From assembly GCF_900454495.1 (NCBI RefSeq), contig NZ_UGSI01000001.1:248001-312000 (forward strand): DNA of 64,000 bases, read 5' to 3'. A program made the translations under genes and the position numbers. Below, one piece after another: positions 25,236-32,971 of this stretch (its first letter is position 1; each line of letters begins with the position of its first letter). The notes under the pieces were generated by a model that was not told the DNA's origin, searched no databases, and worked only from the letters and a program-made list of their open reading frames with translations. This DNA is from Paenibacillus macerans (GTDB taxonomy: Bacteria > Bacillota > Bacilli > Paenibacillales > Paenibacillaceae).

Positions 25236-25269
25236 CCAGTAAAGCGCCCCGCGCTTTACTGGTCTTTTA
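25236..25269 (+). terminator. terminator of enzyme I gene and target of the intron
   Basis: CCAGTAAAGCG-CCCCG-CGCTTTACTGG followed by TCTTTTAT. The intron begins two bases after this T-rich tail, which is the insertion preference of group IIC introns. Confidence 0.92.
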
Positions 25270-25270
25270 T

Positions 25271-27160
25271 GTACGCCCAGCATGGGCGTCATCTATAGGG
25301 TGAAAGTCCCGAGCGGGGGCTGGCGAGCGCCTACCGCTAGCCAAGGGCAAGGGTGTCCATCGCGAGGTGGAATCTGAAGGAAGCCGGAGGCAAAAGCACG
25401 GGCCAAGGTACACAAACTGGATTTGAGGCAGGATGAACCGGATGAGCTGCCATAACACAGCGAAATCCAAAGCCGCCAAGGATCACTCCTGTAAACTCCA
25501 GTGGTCGTGGGCGGAAAGATGACGTTCTTATCTGGGGAGGCCTGCGGGAGAAAAAAAAAAAATGCGAAGTCACTTCGTAACCGCAACCGAGAGGCTGCGC
25601 TGAACCCGCAGGAGTCAGCAGAGGCCATAGTACGCAAGTACGGGACGCCGGAAAGCGGAAGGGCCGAACCGAAAGGAGAGAGGAAACCGATGCGTTCGCG
25701 TGAAGAGCAAAGACAGCCGAATATCCCAAAAGGGAGCTGCCAACAAAGAGAAGCGGTGAAGCCGTCAGGGTATGTTGGAGCGCCGAGTTCTTCATCGGCA
25801 CAAATCGATCCTTCCTCTCACGAGGCAAGTAACGACTTGTTGGAGCGAATGCTCGAAGGGGAGAACCTCAGGCTCGCCTATAAGCGAGTGGTACAAAACG
25901 GAGGTGCCCCCGGTGTAGACCGAGTAACGGTAGCGGGGCTACAGGCTTACCTGAACACACGCTGGGAAACGGTGAAAGATGAACTCCTAACGGGAACGTA
26001 CAGACCGATACCTGTCAGACGGGTGAAAATCCCCAAACCCGGAGGCGGTGTAAGGCTGCTCGGTATCCCGACCGTGATGGACCGCTTCCTCCAACAAGCA
26101 CTTCTGCAAGTGATGAACCCGATTTTCGATGCCCCCTTCTCTTGGTACAGCTACGGCTTTAGACCGGGGAAGAGAGCACACGATGCCGTGAAGCAAGCCC
26201 AGCGATATATCCAAAGCGGTCTGCGATGGGTCGTAGATATGGATTTGGAAAAGTTCTTTGACCGGGTGAACCACGACATTCTCATGGCAAGAGTGGCAAG
26301 GAGAGTGACAGACAAGCGAGTCTTGAAGCTGATTCGGGCCTACTTGGAAGCCGGAATGATGGAAGGTGGCATCTGCCAGAAGACGGACGAGGGAACTCCG
26401 CAAGGCGGTCCGCTAAGTCCGCTTCTGGCAAACATCTTACTCGATGATTTGGATAAAGAACTGACAAAGAGGGGGCTGCGGTTTGTTCGTTACGCGGACG
26501 ACTGCAACATCTTTGTAGCGAGCAGGCGAGCAGGTGAACGAGTCATGGAATCGGTCACACGATTTGTGGAAGGAAAGTTGAAACTGAAAGTGAATCGGGA
26601 CAAAAGTGCAGTGGACAGGCCATGGAACCGGAAGTTTCTTGGCTTTAGTTTCCTGTCGAATAAACAGGCGACGATTCGATTGGCTCCCAAGACAATCTCT
26701 CGATTTAAAGAGAAGATCCGGGAGTTGACAAACCGTACCCAATCAGTCTCCATGGAGGAACGTATATCTAGACTGAACCGTTACCTCATGGGATGGATTG
26801 GATATTTCCGAATCGCATCGGCGAAGAGCCACTGTGAAAGATTCGACCAGTGGATTCGAAGAAGACTTCGAATGTGCCTATGGAAACAATGGAAGCGGGT
26901 ACGCACCCGAATTCGTGAACTTCGGGCACTCGGAGTCCCAGAATGGGCCTGCTATGTTATGGCAAACTCCCGCCGGGGTGCATGGGAAATGTCTCGAAAC
27001 ACAAATAACGCCCTTCCGACTTCCTACTGGGAAGTGAAAGGGCTGAAGAGTTTGCTTTCTCGTTACCTGGAGCTTTGTTAACCTTTTGGAACCGCCGTAT
27101 GCGGACCCGCATGTACGGTGGTGTGAGAGGACGGGGGTTAGTCACCCTCTCCTACTCGAT
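25271..27160 (+). mobile_element. group IIC intron, apparently complete
   Basis: The 5' end reads GTACGCCCAGCATGGGCG followed by GGGTGAAAGTCCC, matching the start of class C introns (GTGCGCCCAGCATGGGCG type). The 3' part has domain V-like AACCGCCGTATGCGG...CGCATGTACGGTGGT (about 27088-27122) and a domain VI hairpin ending CCTACTCGAT, giving a 3' end near 27160 on an AT, as group II introns require. The reverse transcriptase gene lies between, in domain IV. The insertion is directly downstream of a rho-independent terminator. Total about 1.89 kb. The boundaries are judged by eye. Confidence 0.9.
25690..27081 (+). CDS. ltrA: group II intron reverse transcriptase/maturase
   Basis: 463 residues from ATG 25690 (AAAGGAGAGAGG upstream). 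A longer in-frame reading from 25501 runs through intron RNA structure and is rejected. RT palm with RYADDCNIF (catalytic YADD near residue 268) and EGTPQGGPLSPLLANI; fingers with GAPGVDRVTV and YSYGFRPGKRAHDAV; thumb/X (maturase) region with RLNRYLMGWIGYF and YWEVKGLKSL. It is strikingly like the thermostable Geobacillus GsI-IIC enzyme as I remember its sequence. No endonuclease domain, as usual for class C. It splices and retromobilises the host intron. Confidence 0.96.
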   Translation: MRSREEQRQPNIPKGSCQQREAVKPSGYVGAPSSSSAQIDPSSHEASNDLLERMLEGENLRLAYKRVVQNGGAPGVDRVTVAGLQAYLNTRWETVKDELLTGTYRPIPVRRVKIPKPGGGVRLLGIPTVMDRFLQQALLQVMNPIFDAPFSWYSYGFRPGKRAHDAVKQAQRYIQSGLRWVVDMDLEKFFDRVNHDILMARVARRVTDKRVLKLIRAYLEAGMMEGGICQKTDEGTPQGGPLSPLLANILLDDLDKELTKRGLRFVRYADDCNIFVASRRAGERVMESVTRFVEGKLKLKVNRDKSAVDRPWNRKFLGFSFLSNKQATIRLAPKTISRFKEKIRELTNRTQSVSMEERISRLNRYLMGWIGYFRIASAKSHCERFDQWIRRRLRMCLWKQWKRVRTRIRELRALGVPEWACYVMANSRRGAWEMSRNTNNALPTSYWEVKGLKSLLSRYLELC

Positions 27161-27229
27161 TAATTAAAGTATAAACTCGGTATGGTCATTGGATATATCC
27201 AATCGAATTGGAGACTGGGCACGTGCACG

Positions 27230-27763
27230 TTATTTTGCCGCGGCCAGCGCATCAACATAAGCTTTCCCGTATTCCGGCAAATCCGGCGGACGGCGGGCGG
27301 AAATAATATGTCCGTCGACGACGACCGGTTCATCTTTCCAGACGGCTCCGGCGTTCTCCATATCGTCGCGGATCCCCGGGGTGGAGGTCACGGTCACGCC
27401 CTTTAAAATTCCGGCGGAGACAAGCACCCAGCCGGCGTGGCAGATCTGGCCGATCGGCTTTTTCGCGTCATTCATCTCGCGGACGATCTGCAGCACTTTC
27501 CCGTACCGGCGCAGCTTGTCCGGAGCCCAACCCCCGGGAACGAGAATGCCGTCGTACCGGCTGGAATCGATTTCCTCAAAGGAAAGTTCGGCTTCGGCGG
27601 GGACGCCGTACTTCCCTATGTATTTTTTGCCTTTCTCCGCACCGGCGAGATGGACTTCCGCACCTTCCTCACGAACGCGATAGACCGGGTACCAGAGCTC
27701 CAGATCCTCAAATTCTTCGTCTACTAAAGCGATAATCTTTTTACCAGTAAGTCTCAAAATCAT
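27230..27763 (-). CDS. DJ-1/PfpI family protein (type 1 glutamine amidotransferase-like)
   Basis: 177 residues from ATG 27763; TTG two codons later (27757) has better spacing from AGGAGGAG and may be the true start. DJ-1/PfpI fold: KIIALVDEEFEDLEL, DGILVPGGWAPD, and the nucleophile elbow IGQICHAGWVLVSA with Cys near residue 108, then GVTVTSTPGIRDDMENAGA. The family includes deglycase/protease-like stress proteins; YraA and YfkM are Bacillus relatives. Monocistronic. Confidence 0.92.
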   Translation of the reverse strand: MILRLTGKKIIALVDEEFEDLELWYPVYRVREEGAEVHLAGAEKGKKYIGKYGVPAEAELSFEEIDSSRYDGILVPGGWAPDKLRRYGKVLQIVREMNDAKKPIGQICHAGWVLVSAGILKGVTVTSTPGIRDDMENAGAVWKDEPVVVDGHIISARRPPDLPEYGKAYVDALAAAK

Positions 27764-27983
27764 CTCCTCCTATCATTTAGCGCCCTTGACGAAATTCCCA
27801 TTCAATATTTTAATTGTATCAAAAATGATAAGTATTTTCATGCCCAGAGGCTCCAAAACGCTTTCCATGGATGGTAAATATAAGTATGTTCTGCTAATGG
27901 AAGGAGATACCTCGGGAAGGTCGAATATATATATTATTCATCGTAGCAACTAAAATGTAGTAGATTAAGATGAGGTGGGTACC

Positions 27984-28418
27984 GTGCGAAAGCACTGTCA
28001 TTGCGGGCAAATGATGAATCTAGGCTTCAGGGTGGTTATTTTTGAAGGAATCTATGAAATCAACCGGGTTCCGATTTATGAATGCGAAGATTGCAGTTAT
28101 TACGAAGTGCTGCCGGAAGTGAAAACGGATTTAACCGACATGCTGGCCAAGCTTAAGCGGGAGCGGGCGGAAGAGCGGATCGATTTTACCGAGCGGAATG
28201 AACTGGCCGATCTGATTTTCGGAATTTACCGCCAGTGGAACCGGATGGAGACATCTTCATTTGAAGCCCTGCTCGAGCGGCAATGCGAGGAGAGGATTAA
28301 CCTTCTGTTGGATTTATTCGGCTGTGCAAAAAATCTGGGCGACACGGCGTGGATGGACGATATTTCCCAACGTTTGGCGCAATTGTCCAAATTTATAAAA
28401 AATCGTCAGCTTTCTTAA
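27984..28418 (+). CDS. zinc-ribbon-like hypothetical protein
   Basis: 144 residues from GTG 27984, preceded by GAGGTGG. The first 40 residues contain two metal-ligand pairs, HCHCG and ECEDC, suggesting a small zinc ribbon. The remainder is helical and charged (TDMLAKLKRERAEERIDFTERNE, LEERQCEERINLLLDLFG). It has no close named family that I recognise. It lies upstream of ytxJ with 116 bases between. A nucleic-acid or protein-binding role is possible but not shown. Confidence 0.7.
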   Translation: MRKHCHCGQMMNLGFRVVIFEGIYEINRVPIYECEDCSYYEVLPEVKTDLTDMLAKLKRERAEERIDFTERNELADLIFGIYRQWNRMETSSFEALLERQCEERINLLLDLFGCAKNLGDTAWMDDISQRLAQLSKFIKNRQLS

Positions 28419-28534
28419 GCAAAGTTTTGACATTTTCACGTTTTTTTCATTTCAGGTTGTATTTTTATTTCCCTTTTTGATAATATATCAAAAGAACCTG
28501 TGCTGAGTGTTATTGAAAAGGGGTTGGAACGATC

Positions 28535-28879
28535 ATGTCCAAGTGGATCAGAATAACTTCGCCTAAGCAGCTCCATGAGGCGCTTGAGGCTTCAGCAAGC
28601 GGGCCGCTTCTGCTCTTCAAACATAGTACACGCTGTCCCATCAGCGCCGGCGCGCTCCGGGAAGCGGAAGCCTATTTGAACGGCAATCCGCGCGAAGACG
28701 TTACATACGGGCTGATATATGTCATTGAAGATCGGGCTGTGTCGAATGAGGCCGCCGAGCGGCTGGGCGTTAAACACGAATCCCCACAGGCTATATTGGT
28801 AAAGGACGGACAAGCCGTCTGGCACACTTCCCATTCAAGCATTACACAGGCGGCGCTGCAGGGAATTCTGAAAGTATGA
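28535..28879 (+). CDS. ytxJ: bacillithiol-system redox-active protein YtxJ
   Basis: 114 residues, thioredoxin-like fold. LLLFKHSTRCPISAGAL carries a single active cysteine (TRCPIS) in place of the CxxC, the hallmark of the monothiol YtxJ/BrxC-type proteins that reverse protein bacillithiolation. The segment YVIEDRAVSNEAAERLGVKHESPQ has the cis-proline region. It is followed by ccpA, as in Bacillus where ytxJ also lies near ccpA. Confidence 0.93.
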   Translation: MSKWIRITSPKQLHEALEASASGPLLLFKHSTRCPISAGALREAEAYLNGNPREDVTYGLIYVIEDRAVSNEAAERLGVKHESPQAILVKDGQAVWHTSHSSITQAALQGILKV

Positions 28880-28889
28880 AGCGTTGTCA

Positions 28890-28918
28890 TTGCATAAAGT
28901 AGTATTTTGTCGTATCAT
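28890..28918 (+). promoter_or_regulatory. candidate promoter of ccpA
   Basis: TTGCAT (28890-28895), 17-base spacer, TATCAT (28913-28918). Confidence 0.5.
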
Positions 28919-28986
28919 AAATTTAATTGAACTCTGGAACTTTACCGGAAGAACGAGTGAAAATCTATGGCAATGGAGAGAAGATT

Positions 28987-29991
28987 GTGACGGTTACCAT
29001 TTACGATGTGGCACGTGAAGCAGGCGTCTCGATGGCCACGGTTTCCCGGGTTGTCAACAACAACCCCAATGTGAAACCGCAGACCCGGAAAAAGGTATAC
29101 GAAGCGATCGAACGGTTGGGCTACCGTCCAAACGCGGTCGCGCGGGGTCTCGCCAGCAAGAAGACCACCACGGTAGGCGTGGTGATCCCCGATATCTCGA
29201 ATTCGATTTTTGCGGAAATCGCTCGGGGTATTGAAGATATTGCGAACATGTATCACTATAACATTATTTTATGTAACGCCGACAAGCGCAAGGAGAAGGA
29301 GATCCGCGTCATCAACACGTTGCTTGAGAAGCAAGTGGACGGGCTCCTGTTTATGGGCGGCACCGTGACGGACGAGCATATTCAGGCGTTTCAAACGTCG
29401 TCGGTTCCGATCGTGCTTTGCGCGACAAGCGATGAGAAAGGGCAATATCCTTCGGTGGATATCGACCATGAAGCGGCTGCGTTTGATGCGGTCAGCACGC
29501 TGATCCGCCATGGCCACCGGGATATCGCGATGATCAGCGGAACCCTGCAGGATCCGGCGAACGGTTATGCCCGCTTCCAGGGCTACAAGCGCGCGTTGGA
29601 AACGGCGGGAATTCAATACCAGGAAGACCTGGTGCGGATCGGCAACTACCGTTACGAATCCGGCGTGGAAGCGATGAAGTATTTCCTGGGGCTTAAGAAA
29701 CGGCCTACGGCCATCTTTGCGGCAACGGACGAAATGGCTATCGGCGCGATTCACAGCATTCAGGATGAGGGGCTGAAGGTTCCCGACGATTTTTCGATCA
29801 TCAGCGTCGACAACATTCGCATGGCTTCGATGGTGCGTCCGCAGCTCACAACCGTCGCCCAGCCAATGTATGATTTGGGTGCGGTGGCAATGCGTTTGCT
29901 GACCAAACTGATGAAGAAAGAGAACGTGGAGAATCCTCGCGTGATTTTGCCGCATGAGACGATTTTGCGATTGTCGGTCAGCCACGTGTAA
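28987..29991 (+). CDS. ccpA: catabolite control protein A (LacI family)
   Basis: 334 residues from GTG 28987, chosen because the LacI-type N-terminus (VTIYDVAREAGVSMATVSRVVNNNPNVK) begins there and GGAGAGA precedes it. HTH at residues 4-25, hinge helix PNAVARGLAS, then a periplasmic-binding-like core (TTTVGVVIPDISNSIFAEIARG, ATDEMAIGAIHSIQDEGLKVPDDFSI). It is the global carbon regulator of Bacillota and binds cre sites with HPr-Ser-P or Crh-P as cofactor. Its position by ytxJ and the acu-acs genes matches Bacillus. LacI paralogues exist, but the context supports CcpA strongly. Confidence 0.93.
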   Translation: MTVTIYDVAREAGVSMATVSRVVNNNPNVKPQTRKKVYEAIERLGYRPNAVARGLASKKTTTVGVVIPDISNSIFAEIARGIEDIANMYHYNIILCNADKRKEKEIRVINTLLEKQVDGLLFMGGTVTDEHIQAFQTSSVPIVLCATSDEKGQYPSVDIDHEAAAFDAVSTLIRHGHRDIAMISGTLQDPANGYARFQGYKRALETAGIQYQEDLVRIGNYRYESGVEAMKYFLGLKKRPTAIFAATDEMAIGAIHSIQDEGLKVPDDFSIISVDNIRMASMVRPQLTTVAQPMYDLGAVAMRLLTKLMKKENVENPRVILPHETILRLSVSHV

Positions 29992-30059
29992 TGTGTTTTC
30001 TTTGTAGAGAGAGATGAGACACAGAAAAAATATATATGAAAAAGGTTATACGACGGAAA

Positions 30060-30082
30060 AGCTCCTTTTTAGGAGCTTTTTT
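30060..30082 (+). terminator. terminator after ccpA
   Basis: AGCTCC-TTTTT-AGGAGCT plus T6. Confidence 0.75.
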
Positions 30083-30119
30083 GAGTATTGGGGGATACTT
30101 GGTCAAAGGAGTGATAAGC

Positions 30120-30824
30120 ATGGCTAAAACGATTGGCCTGATGGGCGCCATGGATGAAGAAATCGCCCTGCTGCTGGAGCGGGTCGAAAATCAGGAAACG
30201 GCCGTTATCGCGGGCATCCGCTTTGTGAAAGGAAGTCTGCACGGCAAGGACGTCGTCGTCTGCAAATCCGGGGTCGGGAAAGTCAATGCGGCGTTAGCGG
30301 CGCAATTGCTGATCGACCGCTTTGAGGCCGGCGCCATATGGTTTACGGGCGTGGCCGGAGCGGTTCACCCGGATCTGGACGTTGGCGACATCGTCATCTC
30401 ATCTTCCTGCCAGCAGCATGATATGGACGCAAGTCCGCTCGGGTACCCGCGCGGAACGGTGCCTTATCAGGAAGTATCCGACTTTCCCGCGGACCCGGTG
30501 TTTATCGCTTTGGCCGAAGAGGCCTGCACCCGGCTGTGCCGGGACCATAAATACATCGTCGGCCGGGTGCTGTCCGGCGATCAATTTATCGCCGACCGCG
30601 GCTTCGTCAGCTCGGTGCTGTACGGGGAGATGGAAGGCGCCTGCGTGGAAATGGAAGGCGCCGCGCTTGCGCAAGTGTGCGGCATGAACCGGGTGCCGTT
30701 CGTCGTGCTGCGCTCCATCTCCGATAAAGCGGACGGTTCGGCGGACGTGAATTTCGCCGAGTTTACAAAGCTGGCCGCGCAGCGTTCGTTTGAAATCTTA
30801 AACGATATGGTGCAGCATCTATAA
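30120..30824 (+). CDS. mtnN: 5'-methylthioadenosine/S-adenosylhomocysteine nucleosidase
   Basis: 234 residues from ATG 30120 (AAAGGAG upstream). It cleaves MTA and SAH, feeding methionine salvage and removing SAH. Family landmarks: IGLMGAMDEEIALLLERV at the N-terminus, CKSGVGKVNAALAAQLL, GVAGAVHPDLDVGDIVISS, GDQFI, VEMEGAALAQVC (nucleoside-binding ME...E) and LRSISDKADGSA with the catalytic Asp. Its last six bases overlap the end of convergent acuC, so there is no terminator between them. Confidence 0.96.
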   Translation: MAKTIGLMGAMDEEIALLLERVENQETAVIAGIRFVKGSLHGKDVVVCKSGVGKVNAALAAQLLIDRFEAGAIWFTGVAGAVHPDLDVGDIVISSSCQQHDMDASPLGYPRGTVPYQEVSDFPADPVFIALAEEACTRLCRDHKYIVGRVLSGDQFIADRGFVSSVLYGEMEGACVEMEGAALAQVCGMNRVPFVVLRSISDKADGSADVNFAEFTKLAAQRSFEILNDMVQHL

Positions 30825-31997
30825 ATAGTCCTGCAGGGCAACCGCGAGCGTCTCGCGGTTTTTGGCCGTGATTTCCGCCCGGCGGGGGATGCCGTTCCAA
30901 TGCGACAGGTCGTCCAGCCAGGCGTCCGGGAGCGAAAAGGACGTTTGGCTTTGCCAACGCTTTGTCCAGGCTTCCGGGAGTCTGGCGTCCGGCTGCCGCG
31001 TTAAGGTTTCCTTTAGCGGGTGGCCGCTCATCTCAAGCCAGAGCAGGCTCCAGGCGCGCGGAACGACCCGCCAGAAATCGTAGCCGCCTCCGCCGACCGC
31101 GACCCAGCGCCCTTCGCAGTACGTATGGGCCAGCTCGTGCAGGATTTCGGGCATGCGCCGGTAAATCGCCATGCTGCAGTGCATATGGGACAACGGGTCC
31201 AGCGCATGGGCGTCGCACCCGTGCAGGCTGACGATCAGATCCGGGCGAAAATGACCGGCCAGGCGCCGAACGGACTGTTCAAAGCACTCCATCCACGAAT
31301 CGTCTTCGGTATACGGCTGCAGGGGCAGGTTCATGCACGCGCCATAGCCCTGGTGCTCTCCGCGCTCCGGCAAAAATCCGGTCCCCGGAAACAGGTATTT
31401 GCCCGTTTCGTGGATCGAATACGTGCATACCTCCGGGTCCGAATAAAAGCTCCACTGCACCCCGTCCCCGTGGTGGACGTCCGTGTCCACGTAAAGCACG
31501 CGCGCGCCGTAACGGCGGCGGGCGTAGGAAATCGCCACGGCGGCGTCGTTGTAAACGCAGAAGCCCGCGGCTTTAGCCGAAAGGGCGTGATGCAGCCCGC
31601 CGCCCAAATGCAGGGCATGCGTGCTCGCCCCCGACAGCACCGCTTCAACCGCCGCTACGGTGCCGCCTGAGATGCAGGCCGCCGCCTCGTGCATCCCGGC
31701 AAAGTACGGGGTGTCTTCATCCAGCAGGCCGTATTGCTCGGCGCGGCTGACCCAGGCCGGATCGGGCGGAGTCAGGCTTAAATTTTTTACGGCTTCCACG
31801 TATGCGGGCTGATGAACCCACAGCAGTTCCTCCTCCGTTGCCGGACGCTGCCGAAGCAGATGATCCGGCTTCAAGGCGCCAACCTCTTTTAACAAATCCA
31901 TGGTTAATTCCAAGCGGATCGGATGGAACGGGTGCCGGTCATGAAACCGGTATTTCCGCTCTTGTTCATGGTGAATAAATAAAGCGCTTCCAGGCAT
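30819..31997 (-). CDS. acuC: acetoin utilization deacetylase AcuC (class I HDAC-like)
   Basis: 392 residues. Zinc-dependent histone-deacetylase fold: HPFHPIRLELTMDLL opening, HLGGGLHHALSAKAAGFCVYNDAAVAI with the catalytic His pair, and YVDTDVHHGDGVQWSFY with Asp/His zinc ligands, then GGGGYDFWRVVPRAW. In Bacillus AcuC removes the acetyl group that AcuA places on acetyl-CoA synthetase. Here acuA precedes it by 30 bases on the same strand, and acsA is divergent. There is no acuB between them; an AcuB-like CBS protein lies at 53674. Confidence 0.94.
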   Translation of the reverse strand: MPGSALFIHHEQERKYRFHDRHPFHPIRLELTMDLLKEVGALKPDHLLRQRPATEEELLWVHQPAYVEAVKNLSLTPPDPAWVSRAEQYGLLDEDTPYFAGMHEAAACISGGTVAAVEAVLSGASTHALHLGGGLHHALSAKAAGFCVYNDAAVAISYARRRYGARVLYVDTDVHHGDGVQWSFYSDPEVCTYSIHETGKYLFPGTGFLPERGEHQGYGACMNLPLQPYTEDDSWMECFEQSVRRLAGHFRPDLIVSLHGCDAHALDPLSHMHCSMAIYRRMPEILHELAHTYCEGRWVAVGGGGYDFWRVVPRAWSLLWLEMSGHPLKETLTRQPDARLPEAWTKRWQSQTSFSLPDAWLDDLSHWNGIPRRAEITAKNRETLAVALQDYL

Positions 31998-32027
31998 GGA
32001 ATCACACGCCTTCCTTATTGATGCTTG

Positions 32028-32660
32028 CTAATACATGAAACGCTGCTGAAAACGGATGCGGTCGAACTGTTCCTCGGAGGATAACGGGACCTCCTTGCCG
32101 ATCCGGACCATCAGGCAATTGGCCGGATGGGAGCAAATTTCCGGATCATCGGTCGCGTACCAGACCATATCGACCGTCTTCATAAGCCGTTCCATCATTT
32201 TGCGGTAATCCCAAACGCTGAGGCCGCTGTTCTTCAAATCCCAATGCCAGTAATATTCGGTCGTAAACACGATATACCGCTCCATTTGCCCATCCTCGAA
32301 AGCGGTGCGGATCATTTTCGAGCCGAGTCCCGCGCTGCGGTATTCATCGGCCACCTCGACGGCCCCCAGTTCGATCAGGTCGGGCATGCGCCCCTGGGAC
32401 CAGCGCTCCAGCGCGTCGGGATAATGGAAAGTAACGTACCCGACAATCGTCGCTTCGCTCCGGGCCAAAATGATCCGGCCTTCCGGGAGTGAGGCGATTT
32501 CGACCAGAGCGGCGTGCTGATCCTCGGGCTTCCGAAAAGCGTCCAGATCCGGATGCATCCGCAGCGTTTGGAGATGGGACGGAGTAACGGGACCTTCCAC
32601 GATAATTTCGCGTTCATGGTAGGGCAGGGTATGGCGGATATAGGTTTTGCGGTGTTCCAT
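32028..32660 (-). CDS. acuA: protein acetyltransferase AcuA (GNAT)
   Basis: 210 residues. GNAT fold with the acetyl-CoA loop YRSAGLGSKMIRTAFE near residues 107-122 and ELGAVEVADEY just before. Length and the HWDLKNSGLSVWDYRKMMERLMK segment match AcuA, the enzyme that acetylates and inactivates acetyl-CoA synthetase on its C-terminal lysine. First gene of the acuA-acuC operon, divergent from acsA across a 311-base regulatory gap. GGAGG lies before the ATG. Confidence 0.93.
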   Translation of the reverse strand: MEHRKTYIRHTLPYHEREIIVEGPVTPSHLQTLRMHPDLDAFRKPEDQHAALVEIASLPEGRIILARSEATIVGYVTFHYPDALERWSQGRMPDLIELGAVEVADEYRSAGLGSKMIRTAFEDGQMERYIVFTTEYYWHWDLKNSGLSVWDYRKMMERLMKTVDMVWYATDDPEICSHPANCLMVRIGKEVPLSSEEQFDRIRFQQRFMY

Positions 32661-32971
32661 TTTGCCGCCTCCTTTGCTCGTTCACCTCACTTATAACAGA
32701 AAAATGAAAAATTGAAAAGTGTAGCCTGTGCGGAAAAACCTGTGATATAATGTTCTCCGACATAAAATTTTCACAATTCAAGGCTGTTAATATGGTGGTT
32801 GAGCTTGACAAACGGTTCGGAAGTTTTAATTCCCGTTTCTTTCGATTAGAACGGATGCCTGCCCGCCAACAAAAGCTGAAGCAAAAGATTTACCTTACGC
32901 TCCTGTGTATCCGTTTTCATGAACTTTGATCTACTGTTTTCTTATTTACAAAGATTAAGGAGGATGAAACG
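32661..32971. promoter_or_regulatory. acuA/acsA divergent control region with candidate cre site (32906-32919)
   Basis: TGTATCCGTTTTCA (reverse TGAAAACGGATACA) at 32906-32919 differs by one base from the cre consensus TGWNANCGNTNWCA, on either strand. It lies 52 bases before the acsA start, so CcpA could repress acsA here, as known for B. subtilis. A TATAAT at about 32750 and TTGACA at 32805-32810 are also present, but I cannot pair them confidently. Otherwise nothing coding. Confidence 0.55.

Noticed and set aside
25501..25689. Extended start for the intron reverse transcriptase
   Set aside because: Would translate domain I-IV RNA structure and a poly-A tract; the ATG at 25690 has a good ribosome site and matches the known length of class C enzymes.
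27188..27203. Palindrome ATTGGATATATCCAAT just downstream of the intron
   Set aside because: A perfect 16-base palindrome, but short, in the intron's 3' exon, and with no promoter or second copy seen; noted only.
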